NCBI RefSeq assembly: GCF_014284475.1
Contig: NZ_WJBC01000006.1
Coordinates: forward strand, 1-64,000
DNA: 64,000 nt
Reading direction: 5' to 3'
DNA from: Acetobacterium fimetarium
GTDB lineage: Bacteria > Bacillota > Clostridia > Eubacteriales > Eubacteriaceae
Shown: positions 23,452-32,444 of the stretch, piece by piece
Numbering within the stretch: the first letter of the stretch is position 1
Layout of the letters: each line of letters starts with the position of its first letter
Program-made: the position numbers and the translations under genes
The notes under the pieces: model-generated
The model's input: the letters and a program-made list of their open reading frames with translations, nothing else
What the model was told of the DNA's origin: nothing
Databases searched by the model: none

Positions 23452-24213
23452 CTACTTAAAAACCACCTGTTTTTTTAAACTCCGGACAGCCGCAACCGCG
23501 ATGATTTTGGCCAGCGTGCTTTTGACGGGATTCACCCGGGTTTCATAGAAATAATGCTGTTTATCCCGGTAGAACTGGTGGTCGGCCGGCAGATTCTGCG
23601 CCGACAACGCCGCCATTTTCTTGAAGAGCCGAAACCAGATCAGGTTTCCCAATGGCGGCGGGGCATCGTTGGAATTGGCCATCGCGGCATAAAAACAGGT
23701 GGCGTTTTTTTCAATGGCCCGCTTGGTCTGATTCGCATACTTTGCTGTGGGCTCCCAGGGGGCGGTGGTGATTTTCAATTCGCAGACTTTATTGCTGCCG
23801 CCAAGGGTCATGGCAAGCGCCTTGTTCACCTTGCTCAAACCAGAACCGCCATTGGCAACCAGCATCAGGGACTGCTTGAAAAATTTGGGACGATGCAGAC
23901 TATAGGCAAACCGGTCCATGAAATTCTTCATCAGGCCGCTGACATTCTGGGTATAGCCCGGCGTGTTGAGGATGATGCCATCCGCGGCCAGTATTTTCTG
24001 CTCGATGCGTTCCCGGTCATCCTGCAGCGGGCAGCAGCTCTCCCCTTTTGCGATACAGGCAAAACAGCCGCGACAGGGCTGCAGATTGACATCTTTCAGA
24101 AAGATATACTCAAAATCAATCGCGCCGCGGCGCTTCAATTCGGTTTCAATCTGCTGGACGATCGCGTACCCTTTGCCCAGATGCGGACTCCCCATAATTG
24201 CGATAACTTTCAC
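23452..24213 (-). CDS. Flavodoxin-fold NAD(P)H-dependent oxidoreductase / iron-sulfur flavoprotein-like
   Basis: The GTG at 24213 is chosen since AAGGAGG lies 7 bases before it and VKVIAIMGSPHLGKG starts the flavodoxin fold; upstream in-frame codons run through a REP-like repeat and are not protein-like. 254 residues. Cysteine motif PCRGCFACIAKGESCCP after strand 2 matches iron-sulfur flavoproteins or FMN reductases with a ferredoxin-like cysteine loop. NTPGYTQNVSGLMKNFMDR is the second FMN-contact region. The C-terminal 100 residues are helical and unassigned. Confidence 0.85.
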   Translation of the reverse strand: MKVIAIMGSPHLGKGYAIVQQIETELKRRGAIDFEYIFLKDVNLQPCRGCFACIAKGESCCPLQDDRERIEQKILAADGIILNTPGYTQNVSGLMKNFMDRFAYSLHRPKFFKQSLMLVANGGSGLSKVNKALAMTLGGSNKVCELKITTAPWEPTAKYANQTKRAIEKNATCFYAAMANSNDAPPPLGNLIWFRLFKKMAALSAQNLPADHQFYRDKQHYFYETRVNPVKSTLAKIIAVAAVRSLKKQVVFK

Positions 24214-24248
24214 TGTTTGACCTCCTTGATTTAAAACGATGACGGGAT

Positions 24249-24274
24249 GACGTGGGGACGTTTCGCCCGTCATG
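24249..24274. repeat. REP-like short repeat
   Basis: GACGTGGGGACGTTTCG then CCCGTCATG; nearly identical to 12515-12540 (GACGTGGGGACGTTTCG then ATCGTCATG). Confidence 0.65.
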
Positions 24275-24385
24275 TACCCGTCATTGCGATCGTTTCTATC
24301 AGTTTCATGCTCCATTACGCGATCACATCCGGTTTTTCATTGAGAAAATCCGGCAAGTGTTCAATGATATCCGGCCGCCATCCGG

Positions 24386-24961
24386 TTAATTTTTAAACTT
24401 CATGCCGATTGAGAAGGCCTGGCCAATTTGCTCCCCGATCGCATAATACTCCCGATCTGATGCACTGAAGACAAACGGTGATACTTTCTCCAACGATGGA
24501 ACGCCCTTTTCGTCAAGGACATCATAATCAGCCTTGACATCGATGATTTCACCAATGAATTGGGTGTGCACGCCAAGATCAACGGTTTGAACGAGTCGAC
24601 ACTCCAGAATGAGCGGAAATTCGCCAACAAAAGGGGCATCGACCATTTCACTTTTAACCGCGGTTAAACCAGCCATCGCAAATTTATTTGTATCTTTGCC
24701 GCTGACAAGCCCCGCATAATCTGCCTCAGCAACTTGATGGCTGGAGGGGATGCTGATGGTAAATGCTTTTCTTTTCATGATATTTTCATAGGTCGCCCGT
24801 GGTTTCTGTAAGGATACTGTCACGCACGGTGGGCCAGAACAACAGATGCCGCCCCACGCCGCCGTCATTATATTCGGATCATCGTCTTCACCATAAGTTC
24901 CTACCACCCATACCGGACTCGGCAGTGCAAAAGTTTTTGCCCCGATTGATTTTTTCATCAT
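24386..24961 (-). CDS. Flavin reductase family protein
   Basis: 191 residues, start ATGATG behind GGAGGAAATCA. Flavin reductase-like/FMN-binding split barrel: PVWVVGTYGEDDDPNIMTAAWGGICCSGPPCVTVSLQ, then TISIPSSHQVAEADYAGLVSGKDTNKF. Likely binds FMN and reduces it or acts as an FMN-containing oxidoreductase. Probably transcribed with the preceding redox genes but separated by a 172-base gap. Confidence 0.9.
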   Translation of the reverse strand: MMKKSIGAKTFALPSPVWVVGTYGEDDDPNIMTAAWGGICCSGPPCVTVSLQKPRATYENIMKRKAFTISIPSSHQVAEADYAGLVSGKDTNKFAMAGLTAVKSEMVDAPFVGEFPLILECRLVQTVDLGVHTQFIGEIIDVKADYDVLDEKGVPSLEKVSPFVFSASDREYYAIGEQIGQAFSIGMKFKN

Positions 24962-25084
24962 TGATTTCCTCCGTATTAATAAATATCTGTTTCAAATGAT
25001 TATTATATACTTGCGGCTATTTGTCAACCAATTCAACCCAGAAACGCTTAGCGATAAGCACTCATCTCAGGCTGCTTTCATGGT

Positions 25085-26248
25085 TTATAATTTCATAAAC
25101 CGCTTGATCAGAAATCGGGTCGGTTTGTAATAAAAACCTTCCATGGCTTTGACAACCGTGTCCAGTTCATCCCGGATTTTGATATTCTGAGGGCAATGGC
25201 TTTCACATTTGCCGCATTTCACACAGAGGGAGGCATTGCTGGTCTGGCTTTTGACACTGGTTTGCATGATATATTTGCTCAGCGCCGCCCTTTTGCCTTC
25301 GATCTCACGATCATTATACGTCGAAAAGCAGGTTGGAATGTCAACGCCCTTGGGACACGGCAGGCAGTAATTGCAGCCGGTACAGGGGATTTTAATCTTG
25401 TCGCTTAAAATTTTTGTGACCTGATTGAACAGCTCAAAGTCGGCGTCGGTAAACGCATTGGCCTCTGCCTGGGATGCCGCTTTTATGTTTTCTTCAACCA
25501 TCGTCTGAGAATTCATGCCCGATAAAACAACCGTGACTTCCGGGTGATTCCAGATCCAGCGGAAGGCCCATTCAGCCGGCGAACGTTTCACAGCGGCATT
25601 CTCCCAGACCTGATAGACTTCCTTCGGCAGATTGGTGACCAGTTTTCCGCCTCTTAACGGTTCCATGATCATAACCGGCAGCCCTTTGGCCGCGGCGTAT
25701 TTTAAACCTTCGGTTCCGGCCTGCTTGTTTTCGTCGAGAAAATTAAACTGGATCATGCAGAATTCCCAGTCATAGATATCCACCAGCTTTTTAAATTCGT
25801 CCCGGCCGCCGTGGTATGAAAAGCCGATATTGATAATCTGGCCGGCCTGTTTCTTCGCCTTGATCCAGTTCAGAATCCCCAGATCCACCAGCCGCGTCCA
25901 GATGTTCACATCCGTGAGCATGTGCAGAAAATAATAGTCGATATGATCGGTCTGCAGCCGTTCCAGTTCGGTATTGAAAATCTTGTCCAGGTCTTCGTAT
26001 TTCTTCACCAGATAGGGGGGCATCTTGGTGGCAATTTTCACCCGGTCGCGGTAACCGTTGGCCAGCACCCGGCCCAGAATGGCTTCGCTCTTGGGATAAA
26101 TGTAGGCGGTGTCAAAATAGTTGACCCCGTTCTCGATGGCATAGATAATCTGCTGTTCAACCTCTTTTTCATCTTTGGCAAAGCGCATACAGCCAAATCC
26201 AAGGGCTGAGAGTTTGTCGCCGTTCTTAGGATTGATCCGATAATTCAT
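25085..26248 (-). CDS. Aldo/keto reductase with C-terminal 4Fe-4S clusters
   Basis: 387 residues, ATG behind AAAGGAGTACC. N-terminal AKR barrel: LGFGCMRF, the catalytic tyrosine in NYFDTAYIYPKSE, Lys in KIATKMP, and HMLTD. The C-terminal part carries CTGCNYCLPCPKGVDIP and CVKCGKCESHCPQNIKI, two cluster-binding motifs. Common in anaerobes; electrons may come from ferredoxin or NAD(P)H. A TetR-type operator lies 163 bases upstream. Confidence 0.93.
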   Translation of the reverse strand: MNYRINPKNGDKLSALGFGCMRFAKDEKEVEQQIIYAIENGVNYFDTAYIYPKSEAILGRVLANGYRDRVKIATKMPPYLVKKYEDLDKIFNTELERLQTDHIDYYFLHMLTDVNIWTRLVDLGILNWIKAKKQAGQIINIGFSYHGGRDEFKKLVDIYDWEFCMIQFNFLDENKQAGTEGLKYAAAKGLPVMIMEPLRGGKLVTNLPKEVYQVWENAAVKRSPAEWAFRWIWNHPEVTVVLSGMNSQTMVEENIKAASQAEANAFTDADFELFNQVTKILSDKIKIPCTGCNYCLPCPKGVDIPTCFSTYNDREIEGKRAALSKYIMQTSVKSQTSNASLCVKCGKCESHCPQNIKIRDELDTVVKAMEGFYYKPTRFLIKRFMKL

Positions 26249-26410
26249 TTTAATGGTACTCCTTTTAGTTTATTAGGTAACTGCGAAATGTCGTATGCTT
26301 TCCGATCAGTATCGCAGAAACCAATTGGTTGACGAAATTGCTTGTAAAGTAGCAAGTGTTCAATGGTTAAGCGTTTGGTATGATGCATCAATTTTTTAAT
26401 AACAAGGAAG

Positions 26411-26424
26411 TGACTGATTAGTCA
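26411..26424. promoter_or_regulatory. TetR-type operator between regulator and aldo/keto reductase
   Basis: Palindrome TGACT-GATT-AGTCA, typical of small TetR operators. A related palindrome lies upstream of the tetR gene at 27045-27058. Confidence 0.65.
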
Positions 26425-26441
26425 GTCGCCGGCAAAAAAAA

Positions 26442-27002
26442 TTATTTTTTAATACTGTCCCATAGAAAACTGAACGATGTTTCCAAAAACGCATCGTTGG
26501 CAGCCAAACTGGGGTTATCGATAAAATAATAGGTGTTTGCATTCAAGATACTCATCAGCAGATTGCTCATATAATCCAGATTGACATTTTTGATAATTTC
26601 CTGCTCAATCCCTTCGGCAATTAACTCAATGATATTATTGAACTTGCTTAATCCTTCTTTCCGGGTTGTTTCACCGATGCAGGAAGCATTGCAGAACTGT
26701 TGAAAAAACAAAAATTCATCCGTATGATCAAGACTCCAGCCGATATAGTTGATATAAATTTTTTTCAGCTTGCTTCTGAATGTGGTCTCCTGTTCAAGCC
26801 CTAAGGACAGATGCCGGGTCAGGGATTCTTTGCAGGTTAAATAAAGAACATTGATCAGTTCTTCCTTGCTTTTAAAATAGTTGAACAATGTTCCAGTGGC
26901 GACACCGGCCTCTTTGGTAATGCGAGCGGTTGGCGTGCTTTCAAAACCGTAAGTATTAAAAAGTATTAATGCTGCTTTTAAAATGAGTTCTCTCTTATCC
27001 AA
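26442..27002 (-). CDS. TetR/AcrR family regulator
   Basis: 186 residues with a TTG start (AGGAGG, then AAACGA, then TTG). HTH residues 8-50: LILKAALILFNTYGFESTPTARITKEAGVATGTLFNYFKSKEELI. Ligand domain generic. Flanked by two similar palindromes, so probably autoregulatory and a repressor of the downstream aldo/keto reductase. Confidence 0.9.
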   Translation of the reverse strand: MDKRELILKAALILFNTYGFESTPTARITKEAGVATGTLFNYFKSKEELINVLYLTCKESLTRHLSLGLEQETTFRSKLKKIYINYIGWSLDHTDEFLFFQQFCNASCIGETTRKEGLSKFNNIIELIAEGIEQEIIKNVNLDYMSNLLMSILNANTYYFIDNPSLAANDAFLETSFSFLWDSIKK

Positions 27003-27044
27003 TCGTTTCCTCCAGATCTTACTGACACTGAGTATAATGCAAAA

Positions 27045-27058
27045 TGACTAAACGGTCA
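27045..27058. promoter_or_regulatory. TetR-type operator upstream of tetR
   Basis: TGACT-AAAC-GGTCA, one mismatch from the palindrome at 26411. On the minus strand it is followed by a TATACT -10-like box, so binding would block the regulator's own transcription. Confidence 0.65.
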
Positions 27059-27161
27059 ATATTATTTTTGATGACATCCTGACGGCACGCTGCCTTTTTT
27101 AGATCATTCATGCCGGGTTTAAAAAGCCACTGCGATCCGTAATGAAAAATGATTTGATCGT

Positions 27162-27989
27162 TTAACAATAAATTTCGTCGGCCAGATTTTCCATCCCGAC
27201 GATGTGCTTGTTCAGTCGGATCATCGCGTCAAGCTGTTGAACCGGTGCCGTCACTGCGCCCAGCCGGCAGGCCACCGTGCAGTGATAGCAGTGAATGCAC
27301 CGGTCCGGATCAATCGTGGCGGCATCGTTCAGACTGATGGCGCCCACCGGGCATTCCTGCACACATTTTTTGCAGCTCCTGCAGGTATCCGGGTTGATGG
27401 TGATGGGCAGCTCACGCTTTTTCCCAATCACGTGAACCAGCGGATAAAGCACCTTGACCCGTTTCTTCCGGAGCGCGAAAAGTTCTTTCTGGCGATCAGC
27501 TGAAATCGTCGCGAAGTCCTTCGCCCGCAGCGCTTCATAAAACGACCCGATAAAAGCTTCAGCGGTTTGCGTCGGAAACGGATCGGGGTGATGAAAATGA
27601 GGGGCCGTCACCTTCATCGCACCGATCACGGGAATGCCGATCGATTCAAGCAATAAAGCCGCGTTAGAAAAAGCCTTACCGGAGGTGATGCCGCCATAAT
27701 TGAGATAAAGAAATGCTTTAAACTGATAATTTCGCTTGGCCGACTGCAGGGCCAGAAAAAAGCGTTTCATCGGGTCCAGCATCTCCATATGATAAGCCGG
27801 CGCCCCGAATCCCACCAGATCCGCTGCGTCGATGGTTGCAAGGATTGGGCCAAAATTCTCCCGGTGCTCGCCCCTGCCCAGATTGATTAGTTCGACGGTA
27901 TGACCGTCTTCTTCGATGTTGTTTTTAAGCACCATCGTTGTTTTTTCAGTGGTGCCGTTGGGTGAAAGATAGATTAAAATAAACCGCAT
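27162..27989 (-). CDS. EFR1-type flavodoxin/4Fe-4S ferredoxin fusion protein
   Basis: 275 residues, ATG behind GGAGGCAGC. Flavodoxin-like N-terminus (FILIYLSPNGTTEKTT), then FGAPAYHME, and two clusters near the C-terminus (CRSCKKCVQECP, CIHCYHCTVACR). The second cluster ends in ...ACR rather than ...ACP. A distant paralogue of the gene at 11452-12345. Two-electron/one-electron carrier in the cytosol, by family inference. It lies 18 bases downstream of the FUSC transporter gene and is probably cotranscribed with it. Confidence 0.88.
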   Translation of the reverse strand: MRFILIYLSPNGTTEKTTMVLKNNIEEDGHTVELINLGRGEHRENFGPILATIDAADLVGFGAPAYHMEMLDPMKRFFLALQSAKRNYQFKAFLYLNYGGITSGKAFSNAALLLESIGIPVIGAMKVTAPHFHHPDPFPTQTAEAFIGSFYEALRAKDFATISADRQKELFALRKKRVKVLYPLVHVIGKKRELPITINPDTCRSCKKCVQECPVGAISLNDAATIDPDRCIHCYHCTVACRLGAVTAPVQQLDAMIRLNKHIVGMENLADEIYC

Positions 27990-28007
27990 GCTGCCTCCAT
28001 TTTATTG

Positions 28008-29942
28008 TCATTCTTTTTTTGAATTGATGTTCCCCGCTGCCGCCTCAGCCGGGATCAGCTTTAACTGATGCAGCGCCCGGTAAATGGCAAGGCATTCCCC
28101 AATCACGACCCGGCTGATGCGGGGGTGATCCTGTTTGATGGCAGCGATCAGTCCGTCATCGTTCGCTGCCAGGACCGCGGTATCATTTTGATAAAGATAC
28201 AGCGAGACGGCTTTAAAATCATCGAGACCGTCGCTGTTTTTGAGTAGCCAGCGGTAAACCTGATCGATATTGATGATCAGTCCGCGCCGGGTGCCGATAA
28301 AGGCGTCCGTGTCATCGTCGCTGTCAGGAGCAACCGAAGCCGTCAGTTTGTCTTCGATCAGGGTGGTGGTCAGAATCAGATTCATGATCCGGTGCTTGAA
28401 GTTGGCGGTGTAACTGGCCGAGTTTTTGATGTCTTTGAAAAAATTGACGATGATCTCGTCGTACATCGCCAGCAGATCTTTGCGGGCATCCTGCTCAGTG
28501 TAGGGCAGCACAAATTTGCTCAGCAGCATCACCACGATGCCCCCGATGATCACATAGGCGATGCGGTCAAGGCTTAAATTGGCGGCACTGTCGATCAACA
28601 CCAGCGAACTGATCGCCGTGACGGTGGTGAAGATCATCGAATAAACGTACTGATTCATAAAGACGATCGTCAGAAACAGCGAGACAATCATCACCAGCGC
28701 GACGGCATTCTGCAGATGCAGGATCGAAAAGATCACAATCACGAGGATGCCGCCGATGATGGTGCCGACAATCCGCGAGCCGGTTTTCTGCCGCGACATT
28801 TCATAAAACGGAAAGGTCAGCGACGAGATCGTGAACAGCAGCCAGCTGCCGTGTTGCAGCTGAAAATAGCCGACCAGAAAGGCGCAGATCGTGATGGCAA
28901 AAGCCAGCCGGAAGGCATAGGACAGGCTCAGCGCGTCGATTGAAAGCTTAACCCGGTACCGCTTCATGGCCCTGGCATGACTGGCGGGAGCGGCGGTTTG
29001 AGAGACCCGGTGATTTGTTTCGGGATCCGGCGAAACAAAGGCCGTCAGCCCATCCTGCAGAAACTCCAGCTGGCTGATCACGCCAAGAACCGCCAGATCC
29101 GCCGTCGTCTCGTCCCCGTATTGCTCGAAAAACGCCTCAAAATCGATCGCGGCCGCAGCGACCGGATTTTTTTCGGCCAACGTTTCGCCGATCTGCGCCA
29201 TTAACCGGCCCAGATCAGTGAGTAGCGCATCCCGGTTTGCAACCGCCGCCAGCTGCGGCAGCAGATCATTGATACGTTCCAGAGCGACGGTCAGATCCAG
29301 GTAGATTTCACTGGCCCGGGTGAAATAATAATGATCGATGCGCGCGTCGTAAAGGATGTGCTTGAGCTGATCGACCGCCGCCCGGATGGCTCCATCGGCG
29401 GATTTCACGTCTTCCCCGTTTCTGATGCCGGTGATTTTCAGGCCGAGGTTGCGGCAGATGGCCGGCAGGATCTTGCGGCTTTGCACCCCGACCCGATTCC
29501 CGTTGACCCGCCACTGAATGGCCATGATCAAGACCGCCCCGGTGGCCAGCGCCGCCAGCCGCAGCGGCAGGGCCTCAAGGCTGACGGGCGCGACTATCAG
29601 AAAGATGTACTGCATGCTGAACGGCGTCGAGATCGGCGAGCTGATGGTATAGCTCAGGGCCGCCGCGATCGTGAACAGGCTGATGAAATTGATCGGGATC
29701 GCCAGAAAAAGATTGAGTGATGAGGCGTAGGCAACCAGTCCCATGATGACATTGAACAAAACCAGCTTGAGCGTATTTTTGACCGGATTCGCGGTCAGAT
29801 CCCGGGACAGATACATCAGCACCGCCAGCACCGTGCTGACGCCGATAGTTGCATTGTCGCTGCCGAACAGAAAGCCAAAGAATCCGACAAACAGGAGGAT
29901 GGCAAATAGCAGCGCCATCGGTTTCACTAATTTTTTAAGCAT
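28008..29942 (-). CDS. FUSC-family membrane protein (aromatic acid/efflux exporter type)
   Basis: 644 residues from ATG at 29942 (GAGGTG six bases upstream). Two sets of hydrophobic helices: residues 10-140 (PMALLFAILLFVGFFGFLFG ...) and residues 340-480 (FRLAFAITICAFLVGYFQLQHGSWLLFTISSLTFPFYE ... GGILVIVIFSILHLQ). The second block is the FUSC_2 signature. Between and after them are cytosolic helical domains. Family members export aromatic acids or other small organic acids. Paired with a flavodoxin-ferredoxin gene. Confidence 0.9.
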   Translation of the reverse strand: MLKKLVKPMALLFAILLFVGFFGFLFGSDNATIGVSTVLAVLMYLSRDLTANPVKNTLKLVLFNVIMGLVAYASSLNLFLAIPINFISLFTIAAALSYTISSPISTPFSMQYIFLIVAPVSLEALPLRLAALATGAVLIMAIQWRVNGNRVGVQSRKILPAICRNLGLKITGIRNGEDVKSADGAIRAAVDQLKHILYDARIDHYYFTRASEIYLDLTVALERINDLLPQLAAVANRDALLTDLGRLMAQIGETLAEKNPVAAAAIDFEAFFEQYGDETTADLAVLGVISQLEFLQDGLTAFVSPDPETNHRVSQTAAPASHARAMKRYRVKLSIDALSLSYAFRLAFAITICAFLVGYFQLQHGSWLLFTISSLTFPFYEMSRQKTGSRIVGTIIGGILVIVIFSILHLQNAVALVMIVSLFLTIVFMNQYVYSMIFTTVTAISSLVLIDSAANLSLDRIAYVIIGGIVVMLLSKFVLPYTEQDARKDLLAMYDEIIVNFFKDIKNSASYTANFKHRIMNLILTTTLIEDKLTASVAPDSDDDTDAFIGTRRGLIINIDQVYRWLLKNSDGLDDFKAVSLYLYQNDTAVLAANDDGLIAAIKQDHPRISRVVIGECLAIYRALHQLKLIPAEAAAGNINSKKE

Positions 29943-30085
29943 TTGCAGCACCTCGTCAATCCCCGAATATTTTGGGCGTCTTTCTTTTATGGTTATTATA
30001 TTTTCTTATTTTATCCTTTTACCCGTTTCTTTTCAACTTATTTTAATGGTGCCGGAACGGTTTTAATCGACATCGCGGAAATCAC

Positions 30086-30119
30086 AAAAAAAGCCCCTCA
30101 TGTTTGCCACAAGGAGCGT
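30086..30119 (-). terminator. Possible rho-independent terminator
   Basis: Minus strand GCTCCTT ... AGGGGC then TTTTTTT, after the ygbA-like gene. The stem has one mismatch and a 14-base loop. Confidence 0.55.
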
Positions 30120-30154
30120 TTGATAATCAGGCCCCAGGGCCGGCGCGCCATCAA

Positions 30155-30457
30155 CTAATTGCTTTTCAATCTGAACAGATGCTTGATGGCCATGATGGGA
30201 TCGTAGCAGATCATTCGGGGTCCGCAAAAACGCATGATCTTTTGAATCTCTTCGCGTTTGACTTTACTGTAGCAGTGGGTGGTGCAGTGATTGCAAAAGC
30301 CCTTGCTCTCACCGTAGCGGCAATGGTCCAGCCGGTTTAAGGAATAGTCCAGAAGCGCTTGACAGTCGTCACAGAGCACTTTTGACCGGTGCTTTTTGCG
30401 ACAGTAGATTTTTATCATGCGGGTGAGGGTTTGCTTTTCGCTTTCAATTTTTTGCAT
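30155..30457 (-). CDS. YgbA-like (nitrous oxide-stimulated promoter family) protein
   Basis: 100 residues from ATG at 30457 (CAGGAGC upstream); a TTG further upstream is less likely. Conserved cysteines and motifs of the family: MIKIYCRKKH, LCDDCQALLDY, RLDHCRYGESKGFC, CTTHCY, MRFCGPRM, AIKHL. Function is unclear; in E. coli the homologue is induced by nitric oxide and regulated by NsrR. The cysteine set may bind zinc or a cluster. Confidence 0.85.
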   Translation of the reverse strand: MQKIESEKQTLTRMIKIYCRKKHRSKVLCDDCQALLDYSLNRLDHCRYGESKGFCNHCTTHCYSKVKREEIQKIMRFCGPRMICYDPIMAIKHLFRLKSN

Positions 30458-30509
30458 ACGCTGCTCCTGATTCTGCGGAATCAATAAAAAATTTCATCTG
30501 GTTTTCACC

Positions 30510-31740
30510 TTACTTGCCACAGCATTTTTTGAATTTTTTACCGCTGCCGCAGGGACAGGGTTCATTCCGTCCCACTTTGTTTTTCACTGTCGGATTGCTG
30601 ATCTTGGGACCATCTGGTGGGATTACAAAAGGCGCTTTGGGTAATGGCTTGAGGAGCTTTTTTTCTTCCTGAAAAAGCTCGTCCGGCGTATGCCCTTTCA
30701 GCACCCACTGACGGGTGCTGTTATGAACAGCGGTTACGATTTCAGTCACTTCCTGGGCAAATTCAAAGGATGGAAATGCCAGCCGGCTTTGGAGATATTC
30801 CATCATCTGCGTCAGCTTGGCCCCCTCATTAATCATGCGGGTCAGCTTCAGGACGATTCCATTTAAATCTGCGGCAGAAATATCATAGGATTCCCGCACA
30901 AAGCGGATGAACCGATTCAGCTGCGGTGTTTTATCAGTAAAATCCGGATCACTGGCGTCCATCAACTGTTTGGGGCTGAAGGCATGATAGTCAAGGCCGG
31001 ATCTCATTTTTTGTTCCTGAAGAACATGTTCCGGGTCAAAAACCTTCCGATCATGAAATCCGATTGTGGTGAAACGCAGTTGCCCATAAAAATCGCAGGC
31101 AAACGACATCACATGGATGAATTCAAGCATATCAATTTTCTGACCGGTCAGGGTTCGACTTTTTCCATCAGGGGCCGAATCCCCATCACCCCATAATAAT
31201 GGAGCATGCCATGGGTTAAACAGATCCACTGAGTGTTGCGCTTCATCAACCGTTTCAGCTCAGGTCCATCGCATTGGGAAAACACGGCACGCAGCTCAGC
31301 GGGCATGCATAATATCTTTTGCTTGTGATGGATGACCGGAAAAACAAGACCAAAGTCCCGGAGCGGTTCGAGGTTGGCAGCTTTCATTCCAATATCCGGG
31401 AGTGTCCCGGAATGTTCAATGATCGTTTCAAGCAGATGATACCGGTTCTGATCGATGCGATCGAGCATCTGCTTGAAATTCGCAGGAATCAGCCGAGTCA
31501 GGGCTTTGGCCAGTTCTTGTTGTTAAGGGCACTCAGATTTTTGAAATCATAATTTTTGCGAATTTTGTCCATTTCAGACTTCGATAATCCGTAAATGGCA
31601 TCATAAAGGCTGCCGGGAAGCTCATCCGCTTTCCACAGCCGCGCTTCCCGCTTTTCCTTTAATTCCTCCAGATAAGCGGCGGAGTTGTTCAGTAAATTTA
31701 ATCTTAATGTTTCCGTTCTTTTATCATCCTTTTCAACCAC
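30510..31740 (-). pseudogene. SEC-C motif protein interrupted by two frameshifts
   Basis: Three consecutive minus-strand frames form one protein. Part 1 (31740-31498) starts MVEKDDKRTETLRLNLL and ends at ...ALNNKNWPKP-stop. Reading one base over, the sequence continues ELAKALTRLIPANFKQMLDRIDQ into part 2 (to 31148, ...RPLMEKVEP-stop), and another shift gives [23 protein letters not shown] of part 3. This last part ends with a SEC-C zinc motif ([18 protein letters not shown]). The shifts fall near 31521 (one base missing: NNK-ELAK needs AAG GAA) and near 31150. About 410 residues if repaired. Either a decaying gene or two sequencing errors. The ancestral protein is a helical SEC-C protein of unknown function. 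Confidence 0.8.
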
Positions 31741-32141
31741 GAAGCAGTCCTCCTCAGATCAGATCGGGTCGTGCGGTTTTCACGTCAGAAACCGTTTCCC
31801 CATTGTTTTTTTATATTATAAAACCCGCCCACCGTTGGCTGACCATAAGATTTGCAAAAGAAGGGTGCGTTTGCGGTCTGGTTTGGGGACAGAAAAACCA
31901 CAACATGATCGCTGTGGCATCGGTTTTGCGAATAGTATAGCACAGAAAATATTGATTGTATAAGCGTTAATTTATGCAAACCATTACTGCTTTCGGTTCC
32001 GGCATTTTTGTTCTCGTCGCAAGTTTCTGTGCCGGGGCTTTTTTTGTTTTGTAAAGAATTCTTAAGAATTTGAATGACCCGATCTTCATAATTATCGCTT
32101 ATGCTTAAACAATCAGATTAATTAAGGTTCAAGGAGAAGTG
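31741..32141. other. Intergenic region
   Basis: 400 bases between divergent genes. On the plus strand CCGGCA (31999-32004) and TGCCGG (32030-32035) followed by TTTTTTT (to about 32046) look like a terminator with no intact plus-strand gene before it, perhaps a leftover of a lost gene. No coding sequence I can support. Confidence 0.35.
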
Positions 32142-32444
32142 ATGAAGACAAAAAGAATGCTGTTATGTGTTGTGATTGGGGCAGCCCTATTGATTGGCGG
32201 GAGTGCCGGTGTTGATGCCAATTTTCAGAAAATGCCGGCGGCTGCCGGGAAGACGTCGTCCCTTTCGCCGGCGACCCTGCAAAATACAATTTCGATCACC
32301 GGCGTGCTTGAAAGCGATCCAACGGATATGATTTTCTGGATCATCTGCCCATCGAAAATAACAGCGACGCTGTACTGTCTCGAAGACACAATCAATAAAA
32401 CGGCCTGGCCCCGTTTAAGTTCTCTTTCTGGTTTTCCTTTTTAA
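32142..32444 (+). CDS. Small secreted protein, probably truncated or frameshifted
   Basis: 100 residues, ATG behind AAGGAGAAG. Signal peptide MKTKRMLLCVVIGAALLIGGSAG with possible cleavage after VDA. The next part (KTSSLSPATLQNTISITGVLESDPTD) looks genuine, but from about residue 65 the composition changes and the frame overlaps the 3' end of the convergent NYN gene by 30 bases. In another frame the sequence continues DFLDHLPIENNSDAVLSRRHNQ-stop, suggesting a frameshift near 32335. Possibly a decayed gene. No family recognised. Confidence 0.5.
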   Translation: MKTKRMLLCVVIGAALLIGGSAGVDANFQKMPAAAGKTSSLSPATLQNTISITGVLESDPTDMIFWIICPSKITATLYCLEDTINKTAWPRLSSLSGFPF

